Shown in pieces: positions 1-6,727 of a stretch of DNA of 14,343 nucleotides. A program made the position numbers and the translations under genes. The notes beneath the pieces were generated by a model, which saw only the letters and a program-made list of their open reading frames with translations, made no database searches and had not been told where the DNA came from. This stretch comes from Candidatus Equibacterium intestinale (GTDB lineage Bacteria; Bacteroidota; Bacteroidia; Bacteroidales; UBA932), in the NCBI GenBank assembly GCA_018064305.1, contig JAGHVP010000043.1, positions 1 to 14,343 on the forward strand, in the 5' to 3' direction. Within the stretch, counting starts at the first letter, position 1. Each line of letters starts with the position of its first letter.

Positions 1-1656
1 GAGGAAATCGAATTCCTTCTGCCCTCCGTATGCCATTGGTGTGTCGCAGAACGAAGTGAGATAGTTCTCAAACACTATGTACATGCCAATCATGTGGCCG
101 CGGGTGCTCATCACGTGGGGATTTGTGTAATGAATCTGGAGATCCTTCCGGTTCTGCGCCCTGAACCCGCCCATGTGGTAGTCGGCGGCCCCTGCCAGCA
201 TGCGGGTGAACGGGATGTTGATGTCGTGGTCGGCACTCACCGTGCGGTCCCACTTGCATACCTCATAGTTCAGTGTTCCCTCGCGGGTGAATTCGTTGGG
301 ATATGTCCTTATCATGCCCGAGGGCTTGCTGGCGCCGTGGAACTGTACGAAAAGGTGATGGCGGGCACATGCCTCCAGCAGCTCTTCCTGAATCTCTATC
401 ATCTGCTGGTCGTCACGGTCCATGAAGTCTATCATCATTCCTTTCACTCCCCATTTCTCAAAGAGGGTGAGGGCCTCTTCCAGATGGTTGTACAGAGGCA
501 GCCAGTGCACCCAGAGGTGCAGGTTCACACCTTTTGAGGCTGCATAATCGCCTATCCGCTGCATGTCAAGCGGCCTGATGGGCTTGGTGGGGTCGGCGTC
601 GGGGGCAGGCCAGCCGAAGTTGAATCCGCTGTCCTGATACCACGGGGTTTCGGCGTAGCCGTAGATGTCGTGCAGGTCGATGTGGTGTTCTGCTGCAAAA
701 TCGATATATAACTTGTTTGTCTCGAAATTGTTGCCGGGTGAGAATGTGGTGTCGGGAATCTGGTTGCCGTTCCACCATGTGAATGTTGTCTTGATGCAGG
801 GTTTGATCCAGGAGATGTCGTCTACTGCACACGGGTCGTTGAGCGATGTGAGGACAGTTGATTCGATAAGGGCGCCTACACGCTCTGCAATCTGGATCAC
901 CCTCCATGGGGTCTTGTGCGGGAATTCTTCCACAATCACTTTCAGTTCCGGCCTGTCAAGACGCGGTGAAAGCGATCCGCAGAGCGAACCGTCTTTCTTG
1001 AGCAGCATCATCCCGGCGTATTTCTTCACAGCCGCCTCGGTGACAGCCACGCTCAGCCCGCTTCCCATGGTGAAGGTGGCGGGCATCTCAACTATCTGGC
1101 CTTCAGGGATTGCAGAAACGGCGGTGCTGGTGTACAGCCCCTCGTGCGAGGTGCGGTAGTGGGGCAGATACATCACAAGTGCCTCCGGGTCGCCTGCCAG
1201 CCTGAACTGCGCGGTTTCCGCTGTCATCTCGAAAGAATTCCAGCCGTCCTGCTCGGGGAACACATACCTGAACGCCACTGCATCGGGGTATGCCCTGCAG
1301 ACAAGGTCAATCAGGCGTCCCTGCCTGTTCTGCAGCCTGACAGTGAGCTGGTTGCACCAGTCGCGCGCTTCGGCTACCTTCCCAACTGGAAGAGTATAAG
1401 TCTCGTCAATGCTGCTGCGCGATGCTGAAACCAACGAAATGCCGTCGGAAAAGCTTCCGTCTGAAAACTCGAAGCCGAGCTGCGACCATTCCACAACTTT
1501 CGTCCTGCCGTGAAAAACCTCGTATCCAAGTTTTCCTTTTGATACAGAGATTTTTATGGTATTACTTCCGTCAGGTGATTTGACCTCGGTGCTGCGGAGG
1601 GCAGACGCAGGAATGGCTGCGATGCACAGGCATATTATCAGGATGAGGCGTTTCAT
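1..1656 (-). CDS. GH97 family glycoside hydrolase, retaining subtype (3' end beyond window)
   Basis: The reading frame opens at an ATG at 1656 on the minus strand and stays open for 552 codons to the window edge, so the C-terminus is missing (known GH97 enzymes are roughly 650-740 residues). Residues 1-19 form a Sec signal peptide ending in Ala-Ser-Ala, so the enzyme is exported to the periplasm or beyond. An N-terminal beta-sandwich (about 25-285) precedes a (beta/alpha)8 catalytic domain with the FTWWNGNQIPDT stretch and GVKGMMIDFMDRDDQ. D410 in MIDFM sits where retaining GH97 members (alpha-galactosidase, beta-L-arabinopyranosidase) carry the nucleophile; inverting SusB-type alpha-glucosidases have no Asp there. 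E459 (in TREG) and E465 (in NYEV) are six apart, like the calcium-binding and acid Glu of SusB, and E172 (SHEG) may be the other calcium ligand. These matches are from memory, without alignment. It lies 96 bases downstream of the GH172 gene and is probably co-transcribed. The family is secure; the substrate is inferred. Confidence 0.93.
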   Translation of the reverse strand, partial: MKRLILIICLCIAAIPASALRSTEVKSPDGSNTIKISVSKGKLGYEVFHGRTKVVEWSQLGFEFSDGSFSDGISLVSASRSSIDETYTLPVGKVAEARDWCNQLTVRLQNRQGRLIDLVCRAYPDAVAFRYVFPEQDGWNSFEMTAETAQFRLAGDPEALVMYLPHYRTSHEGLYTSTAVSAIPEGQIVEMPATFTMGSGLSVAVTEAAVKKYAGMMLLKKDGSLCGSLSPRLDRPELKVIVEEFPHKTPWRVIQIAERVGALIESTVLTSLNDPCAVDDISWIKPCIKTTFTWWNGNQIPDTTFSPGNNFETNKLYIDFAAEHHIDLHDIYGYAETPWYQDSGFNFGWPAPDADPTKPIRPLDMQRIGDYAASKGVNLHLWVHWLPLYNHLEEALTLFEKWGVKGMMIDFMDRDDQQMIEIQEELLEACARHHLFVQFHGASKPSGMIRTYPNEFTREGTLNYEVCKWDRTVSADHDINIPFTRMLAGAADYHMGGFRAQNRKDLQIHYTNPHVMSTRGHMIGMYIVFENYLTSFCDTPMAYGGQKEFDFL

Positions 1657-1689
1657 GAGTTGCTTCTGGTTGTTCCGGCTTTTTATTCA

Positions 1690-1725
1690 AAGAGAGACCG
1701 CGCGTTCTTACGGTGCGGTCTCCCT
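1690..1725 (-). terminator. Stem-loop between GH172 and GH97 genes
   Basis: An 8-base inverted repeat (GAGACCGC at 1694-1701, GCGGTCTC at 1715-1722) encloses a 13-base loop. Read on the minus strand, it sits just after the GH172 stop and before the GH97 start, and is followed by TCTTTGAATAAAAAG, which is only weakly U-rich. It could be a partial terminator, or an mRNA-stabilising or processing hairpin that sets the ratio of the two enzymes. No good promoter for GH97 was found in this gap. Confidence 0.4.
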
Positions 1726-1752
1726 TGTTTATATTATAATGGATGTGTATTT

Positions 1753-2913
1753 CTAGTATGTCTCCAAGAGATGCCAGTCGGGGAACTTGGGGAATTTGGC
1801 ATGAGGCTCTGTCTGATACCAGAATGCAGTGCCTGCAATGTCTGAGTGCTGCTGGAGGTAGCGGCCGTCGTTGCGCCAGCCGAGGTCCTGGATTGTCATC
1901 TTGAAGTCTTTCTTGAACCTTACGGGGTCCATGATGTGCCAGCGGTAGAGACCGAATCTTTCCTGTGAACGGTATGTTCCATCGGGACGGATCACCTGGC
2001 AAAGACCTGCGTAGGGGGTGCAGAATTCTATGTAGCGGCCTCCACGGTCGAAGTTGTATGAGCCGCAGAAGTAGTCTTCCAGACCGGTCGATGAAATGGT
2101 GGGGAAGTCCTTGTCACCGTCGATGTAGAATTTGGCTTCGCCTTCACCCCACCAGCCGTTGTTGGTAAGGCCCCATGCGAGGTAGCAGCCCACGAACTGG
2201 CCCTGACCCTTGATGCCGTCTACGATGGTGTAGTCTGAAGACTCGTTCCAGCGTGTGCGGCGCCACTGGGCATGGAAATAACCTGCATCTTCGGGAACCT
2301 CGGTGAGAGTGTAGTCGATCTGGTAGTAGAGAGTCATCTCTTCGTGGTCGTTCACGTTCTCCATGGTGATCTTGCATTTCTTGCGGAAAGGCATCTGCCA
2401 GTAGCAGTTGAATGCGCTGCCGGGATTGACGCATACGGGAAGAGATACCACGGGTGCGTATTCATTCCATCCCATGCAGAAGAAGTCTGCGATAGGGCAT
2501 TCTACAGAAGGTGTCTCCTCGCCATCCCAGTAGATGCGGATGATTGAATATCTCCAAACACCTGTGGGGGTCATCCAGATGTGCTGGATTGCACCGGGGC
2601 CTTCCATTTCAGCGATTGTTACAGTCTCTTTGGAACCTATTCTTATATAGGGGTTTACTTTCCATCCCTGGCCCAGGTCGCGGGCAGCCCATGATGCGTT
2701 GTTGACGTTGCGCTCGTTCGGCATTTCGGGCTTGGCCATGGCAGCCTTGCCTTTCTCTCCGGTGAAGTTTTCGGGGCAGATAGAGCGTGTTTCGGCTTTC
2801 GAAATGCGTGACAGGTTGCCGAGACCCATGTCAAGACCGTTGAAGTCCTGAGCGAAAAGCCCTGAACACAAGAGTGTTGCGGCTGCAGCCAGAATAAATT
2901 TGCGTGCTTTCAT
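1753..2913 (-). CDS. GH172 (DUF2961) family exported glycoside hydrolase
   Basis: A 386-residue protein with a Sec signal peptide (about 1-21; cleavage near LFA/Q), so periplasmic or secreted. The mature protein is a DUF2961 domain, now CAZy family GH172, whose known members act on alpha-D-arabinofuranosides, alpha-D-fructofuranosides or difructose dianhydride I. Typical features are the GPGAIQHIWMT stretch (about 105-115), NCYWQMPFRK (169-178), WWGEGEAKFYIDGD (254-267) and TGLEDYF (276-282). The family's catalytic glutamates lie in these last two motifs, so E257 or E259 and E279 are the candidates here. The length fits a single-domain member with the double jelly-roll fold. It is divergent from the fucP-like gene across a 270-base AT-rich region and upstream of GH97 on the same strand. 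A Cys near residue 16 is not in a good lipobox, so I do not call it a lipoprotein. The exact sugar is unknown. Confidence 0.92.
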   Translation of the reverse strand: MKARKFILAAAATLLCSGLFAQDFNGLDMGLGNLSRISKAETRSICPENFTGEKGKAAMAKPEMPNERNVNNASWAARDLGQGWKVNPYIRIGSKETVTIAEMEGPGAIQHIWMTPTGVWRYSIIRIYWDGEETPSVECPIADFFCMGWNEYAPVVSLPVCVNPGSAFNCYWQMPFRKKCKITMENVNDHEEMTLYYQIDYTLTEVPEDAGYFHAQWRRTRWNESSDYTIVDGIKGQGQFVGCYLAWGLTNNGWWGEGEAKFYIDGDKDFPTISSTGLEDYFCGSYNFDRGGRYIEFCTPYAGLCQVIRPDGTYRSQERFGLYRWHIMDPVRFKKDFKMTIQDLGWRNDGRYLQQHSDIAGTAFWYQTEPHAKFPKFPDWHLLETY

Positions 2914-2959
2914 AGTATGTGCTTGAAGTTTAGTATTAAAGATTTTTCAATGATGTTTT

Positions 2960-2991
2960 CAAAATTATGCTAAATCGTTATAATGTCCAAA
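2960..2991 (-). promoter_or_regulatory. Bacteroidetes-type promoter for GH172 gene
   Basis: On the minus strand there is TTTG (complement of CAAA at 2988-2991), a 20-base spacer, then TAATTTTG (complement of 2960-2967), a perfect match to the -7 consensus TAnnTTTG of the Bacteroidetes primary sigma factor. Transcription would start near 2953, giving a leader of about 40 bases before the ATG at 2913. Confidence 0.6.
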
Positions 2992-3060
2992 TAATATTAC
3001 AGTTTTAAGGAAATTTTTCTCGCAATCTGCCCACTTTTACGATATGGGTGCCAATTGCTA

Positions 3061-3070
3061 AAACGTTTTT
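3061..3070. promoter_or_regulatory. Candidate operator palindrome AAAACGTTTT
   Basis: This perfect 10-base palindrome with a central CG lies between the two divergent promoters, upstream of the -33 box of the fucP-like gene. Palindromes with a central CG are typical of LacI-family sites, but no regulator gene for this cluster is in the window, and in AT-rich DNA a 10-base palindrome can arise by chance. Confidence 0.25.
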
Positions 3071-3093
3071 TTGCGTAAAATGCTCAATATATT

Positions 3094-3124
3094 TTGTAAG
3101 TTACAAATCATTTGATAACTTTCG
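3094..3124 (+). promoter_or_regulatory. Bacteroidetes-type promoter for fucP-like gene
   Basis: TTTG at 3094-3097, a spacer of exactly 19 bases, then TAACTTTC at 3117-3124, which matches TAnnTTTG except for the last base. Transcription would start near 3131, leaving a leader of about 50 A-rich bases before the ATG at 3184. It would drive the symporter and the downstream lipoprotein hydrolase. The nearby TATATTTTG fits the consensus spacing less well. Confidence 0.5.
3105..3115. promoter_or_regulatory. Inverted repeat inside promoter spacer
   Basis: CAAATCATTTG is a perfect 5-1-5 inverted repeat lying between the -33 and -7 boxes of the proposed fucP-like promoter. A protein bound here would block polymerase, so it is a candidate repressor site. 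Support is positional only. Confidence 0.25.
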
Positions 3125-3183
3125 CGATTATTGCAATTCAGATCAAACAAACTAATTAAAAATCAACAAATAAAAGACAAGAC

Positions 3184-4611
3184 ATGGCACAGGAAAACAA
3201 AGTGAGAGTGATCCCCAAGGGAATAGCGTGGCCTTTCGCCCTGCTTACCCTTCTGTTCTTCGCGTGGGCGGTACCTAACAACCTTACAGACACAATGCTG
3301 GCGGCATTCAAGAGGATTATGAGCCTCACAGATGCCAAGACAGCGTGGATCCAGGTCGTATGCTACCTGCTGGGTTATGGCTGTTTCGCCATTCCGGGTG
3401 CAATTTTCATCAAGAAGTTCAGTTACAAGTCGGGTGTACTGCTGGGCCTGGGAGTTTATGCGCTGGGCGCACTGCTCTTCTATCCGGCAATGAAGATTTC
3501 ATTGATCAACATCGGTGTAGGCTTCTTCATCTATCTGTTCGCAATCTTCGTGTTGTTCGCAGGTCTTTCAATCCTTGAGACTTCGACCAACTCGTATATC
3601 TGTGCCATCGGTCCTGAAGAGACTGCCACACAGAGGCTCAACTTCTCCCAATCCTTCAATCCCTTCGGATCTATCGCAGGTGTGGTTATCTCGCAGATAT
3701 TCATCCTTTCGCAGCTCAACACACTCACCGCAGCCGAGCGTGCCCAGCTTTCGGCCGAGCAGCTTTCCCAGATCCAGTCCGGTGAGCTGAATGCAGTTAC
3801 GAACGCATACGTGATACTGGGCTTCGTGATGCTGGCAATCTTCCTGGCAATCCTGCTTACAAAGATGCCGGACCTGAAGGAGGGTGGTGCGCTTGATTTC
3901 AAGAACTCGTTCCGCCGCCTCACCCACAACAAGAATTATGTCTGGGGTGTGATTGCACAGTTCTTCTATGTAGGTGCACAGATCGCAGTGTGGTCTTACG
4001 TGATCCGCTACTCTATGCAGGCTCTCAACCTTGACGGAATCATCGCTTCGCTGGGCGCAGATGCTTCATCTGCCCAGATAATCGATGCGCTGCGCAATGT
4101 GGAACCTGTCGGTGCAGGTTTCTACAATTTCTGCGAGTGGATAGGTGTTGACGCCCTTCTGCCCCGCACCGCCGAGCAGGCAGGTGCCACATATTATATC
4201 ATGTCGCTTATCCTGTTCGTGCTGATGCGTTTCGTCTGCACATTCCTCATGAAGTACATCAAGCCCCGCAAGCTCCTCACAGTCATTGCTCTCATTGCAG
4301 TTGCATGCTGCTTCGGCACAATCTACGGCCATGGTGCTTCCGGTGTTTACTGCCTGATGTGCATCTCTGGATGTATGTCACTCATGTTCCCCACAATCTA
4401 CGGTATGGGTACAAAGGGCCTGGGCGAAGACCTCAAGCTCGGTGGCTCCGGTATGGTGATGGCCATTGCAGGTGCTGCTGTCCTCACTCAGATCCAGGGT
4501 ATCGTTTCCGACCAGGTGGGCAGTATCGCAACAGCATACTGGGTACCTGCAATCGCATTCATGATAATTGCGTTCTACAGCTGCGTAGTCTGCAGGAAGC
4601 AGGAAGCCTGA
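3184..4611 (+). CDS. fucP: FucP-type sugar:H+ symporter (MFS)
   Basis: A 475-residue, 12-helix inner-membrane transporter of the major facilitator superfamily, close in pattern to E. coli L-fucose permease. NNLTDTML (32-39) in the first helix and GLSILETSTNSY (127-138) match the E. coli segments carrying the two key acidic residues; here these are D36 and E132. FPTIYGMGTKGLGEDLKLGGSG near the C-terminus also matches closely. It is about 37 residues longer than the E. coli protein, mainly because the loop after helix 7 (about 278-334) is enlarged. It presumably imports the monosaccharide released by the neighbouring hydrolases. Relatives in Bacteroidales carry L-fucose, glucose, galactose or other sugars, and E. 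coli FucP also carries D-arabinose, so the substrate cannot be fixed from sequence. The lipoprotein hydrolase gene follows after 29 bases, suggesting an operon. The symbol denotes family resemblance, not proven fucose transport. Confidence 0.92.
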   Translation: MAQENKVRVIPKGIAWPFALLTLLFFAWAVPNNLTDTMLAAFKRIMSLTDAKTAWIQVVCYLLGYGCFAIPGAIFIKKFSYKSGVLLGLGVYALGALLFYPAMKISLINIGVGFFIYLFAIFVLFAGLSILETSTNSYICAIGPEETATQRLNFSQSFNPFGSIAGVVISQIFILSQLNTLTAAERAQLSAEQLSQIQSGELNAVTNAYVILGFVMLAIFLAILLTKMPDLKEGGALDFKNSFRRLTHNKNYVWGVIAQFFYVGAQIAVWSYVIRYSMQALNLDGIIASLGADASSAQIIDALRNVEPVGAGFYNFCEWIGVDALLPRTAEQAGATYYIMSLILFVLMRFVCTFLMKYIKPRKLLTVIALIAVACCFGTIYGHGASGVYCLMCISGCMSLMFPTIYGMGTKGLGEDLKLGGSGMVMAIAGAAVLTQIQGIVSDQVGSIATAYWVPAIAFMIIAFYSCVVCRKQEA

Positions 4612-4640
4612 TATTCTAACAACCGAAAAATATAAAGACT

Positions 4641-5717
4641 ATGAAAAAAACTTTACTTATAATCGCGGCCATTGCAGCGCTTGCCGGCTGCAAGGGGGCT
4701 CCTGAAGTGAGCGGTGTTGATGCAGACGGCCGCTGGACCGAAGAGAAAGCCTGGGCATGGCACGAGCAGCAGGGGTGGCGCAGCGGATGCGACTTCATCC
4801 CCTCGACTGCCATCAACCAGATTGAAATGTGGCAGGAAAGCACTTTCGACAAGGCAACCATCGAAAAAGAGCTTGGTTGGGCCAAGGAGCTCGGCTTCAC
4901 CACAATGCGTGTGTATCTGAGCAGCGTGGTATGGAAGAACGAGGCTGAAAGCTTCAAGAAGCAGATGGATACATTCCTTTCAATCTGTGATGCAGACGGC
5001 ATCAAGCCGGTGTTCGTCTTCTTCGATGACTGCTGGAATCCCGAATCTGAAATCGGTCCTCAGCCCGAACCCAAGCCCGGTGTCCACAACTCAGGCTGGG
5101 TAAGAGACCCTTCAGACAGCCTGCGCGCCGACACCACTGCACTTTTCCCCGTGCTCGAGGCTTACGTGAAGGATGTCCTCACCACTTTCAAGGATGACGA
5201 GCGTGTCCTCTGGTGGGACCTCTACAACGAGCCAGGCAACAGCGGATACCACCTGGCTTCCATGCCTCTGCTGAAGAATGTCTTCAAATGGGCTCATGAG
5301 GTACGCCCCTCTCAGCCTGTTTCTGCAGGTATCTGGTACGGCAATGCAGAGCTCAACGCTTTCCAGCTCGACAATTCAGACATCACATCTTACCATAACT
5401 ATAATCCTGTAGAGGACCACCAGGCCCAGATCGACTCTCTCAAGAACTGGAACCGCCCGATGTACTGCACTGAATACATGGCACGCAGGAACAACAGCCT
5501 TTTCAAGACTGTCATGCCCATGCTCAAGGAAAACGGTGTGAGCGCCATCAACTGGGGCTTCGTCTCAGGAAAGACCAACACAATCTTCGCTTGGGACACA
5601 CCTATCCCGTCAGGCGAAGAGCCCGAGCTCTGGTTTCACGACATCTACCGTCAGGACAAGACTCCTTTCGACCCCGAAGAAATTGCAGTAATCAAGCAAG
5701 TTAACGGAGTTGAATAA
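4641..5717 (+). CDS. GH5-like (clan GH-A) glycosidase lipoprotein
   Basis: A 358-residue protein with a lipoprotein signal peptide: Lys-Lys, a hydrophobic stretch and the lipobox LAGC with acylated C17. It is therefore membrane-anchored, in the periplasm or at the cell surface. The rest is one (beta/alpha)8 barrel of the clan GH-A type. WWDLYNEPGNSG (191-202) ends strand 4 and carries the acid/base E197; MYCTEYMARR (274-283) carries the likely nucleophile E278. Spacing and motifs suit a retaining enzyme. Similar Bacteroides proteins are commonly labelled '1,4-beta-xylanase' or 'cellulase family'. I do not trust those labels for substrate, and the protein may fall outside the formal GH5 subfamilies. 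Being 29 bases after the symporter gene, it probably shares its transcript and its sugar pathway. Confidence 0.85.
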   Translation: MKKTLLIIAAIAALAGCKGAPEVSGVDADGRWTEEKAWAWHEQQGWRSGCDFIPSTAINQIEMWQESTFDKATIEKELGWAKELGFTTMRVYLSSVVWKNEAESFKKQMDTFLSICDADGIKPVFVFFDDCWNPESEIGPQPEPKPGVHNSGWVRDPSDSLRADTTALFPVLEAYVKDVLTTFKDDERVLWWDLYNEPGNSGYHLASMPLLKNVFKWAHEVRPSQPVSAGIWYGNAELNAFQLDNSDITSYHNYNPVEDHQAQIDSLKNWNRPMYCTEYMARRNNSLFKTVMPMLKENGVSAINWGFVSGKTNTIFAWDTPIPSGEEPELWFHDIYRQDKTPFDPEEIAVIKQVNGVE

Positions 5718-5725
5718 ATTATTCC

Positions 5726-5733
5726 TATCTTTG
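5726..5733 (+). promoter_or_regulatory. -7 box of promoter for M23 operon
   Basis: TATCTTTG is a perfect TAnnTTTG element in the 36-base gap after the lipoprotein hydrolase gene. No good TTTG lies 19-20 bases upstream (only TTAA or AACG there), so the -33 half is weak. A start near 5740 would give a short leader of about 14 bases before the ATG at 5754. It would separate the sugar cluster from the housekeeping block. Confidence 0.45.
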
Positions 5734-5753
5734 CCGAGTTACACACAAGGCAG

Positions 5754-6722
5754 ATGGGAAAGACCAAATACATATATAACGCTGACACCGCCAGATACGA
5801 AGTGCACAAGGCAAGCCTTGGGCGCCGTATCGGAGATGCCGGCGTTTATGTTGTCATCGGGGTTGTCATTTTCCTGGTGTACACTTTTCTCAACAATCAT
5901 TTCTTCCACCTGCCCGATTTGGGGCATCTGATTCAGATAAAGCACAACAGGGAGCTGATAGAGAAGATAGAGTATATCAACCAGCGCACTGAATATCAGG
6001 TTGTCAGGCTGGCAGACCTGCAGATGCGCGACAACAAGGTGTACCGCCCCATCTTCGGTATGGACGAGATACCTGCCTCAACCAGGAATGCCGGCTATGG
6101 GTCGGAGGAGAGATATGCACCGATGCAGGAGTTTACCAATGCGTCTTTCCTTACTTCTTCCTTGAAGCTGCAGGATATCGTGGCGAAGAAAACCTACATC
6201 CAGTCGCTGTCATTCGACGAGATAGAGAAACTCTCTTCGCGTGCCGACAACCTGGCGGCAAGTGTGCCCAACCTCTTTCCGGTATGCCCCGGCAGGGAAA
6301 TCGCAATCTCGTCGCCGTTCGGCTACCGTCTGCACCCGGTTACCGGTGAAGTGGCACTGCATACCGGTTATGACATATCGGGTCCGAAAGGGACACCTAT
6401 CTATGCCACGGCCGACGGAACGGTCACTGATGTCAAGTATCTGTTCGGTGCTTACGGAAATGTGGTTGAAATCGACCACGGTTTCGGCTACTCGACCCGC
6501 TACGCCCATCTCTATTCAACGAATGTTGCGAAGGGGCAGGCCGTAAAGCGCGGCGACCAGATTGCCACAATGGGTGCTTCCGGGCGTGCTACAGGCCCCC
6601 ATCTGCACTATGAGGTGCTGTACATGGGAGCACAGGTGAATCCGTGGAACTTCTTTGACAAAGATATCGACCCTAAAGTTTATAAGACGCTGGTACGCTC
6701 AGCCGACAAAGTGGCGCATTAA
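5754..6722 (+). CDS. M23 family metallopeptidase, membrane-anchored
   Basis: A 322-residue cell-wall endopeptidase of the LytM/M23 type. A short cytoplasmic N-terminus is followed by one transmembrane helix (about 30-46), a helical linker (50-170) and a C-terminal peptidase domain (about 185-300) facing the periplasm. The zinc ligands H203 and D207 (HTGYD) and H285, and the catalytic H252 (YAHL) and H283 (PHLHYE), are all present, so it should cleave peptidoglycan cross-links. It is followed after 5 bases by a paralogue with the same layout, including a shared MRDN.[VI]Y segment in the linker. In Bacteroidales an M23 gene often sits next to merR-nif3-zinc-ribbon genes, as here. Confidence 0.93.
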   Translation: MGKTKYIYNADTARYEVHKASLGRRIGDAGVYVVIGVVIFLVYTFLNNHFFHLPDLGHLIQIKHNRELIEKIEYINQRTEYQVVRLADLQMRDNKVYRPIFGMDEIPASTRNAGYGSEERYAPMQEFTNASFLTSSLKLQDIVAKKTYIQSLSFDEIEKLSSRADNLAASVPNLFPVCPGREIAISSPFGYRLHPVTGEVALHTGYDISGPKGTPIYATADGTVTDVKYLFGAYGNVVEIDHGFGYSTRYAHLYSTNVAKGQAVKRGDQIATMGASGRATGPHLHYEVLYMGAQVNPWNFFDKDIDPKVYKTLVRSADKVAH

Positions 6723-6727
6723 AGAAT

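Noticed and set aside
94..537. Plus-strand open frame of 147 codons near the left edge
   Set aside because: It is antisense to the GH97 catalytic domain, which reads without interruption on the minus strand.
2854..2913. GH172 protein as a lipoprotein (Cys at about residue 16)
   Set aside because: The context TLLCSG is a poor lipobox, and a signal peptidase I site follows at FA/Q.
3089..3097. TATATTTTG as the -7 box of the fucP-like gene
   Set aside because: It has one base too many between TA and TTTG, and the only upstream TTTG is 14 bases away; the 3094-3124 pair fits better.
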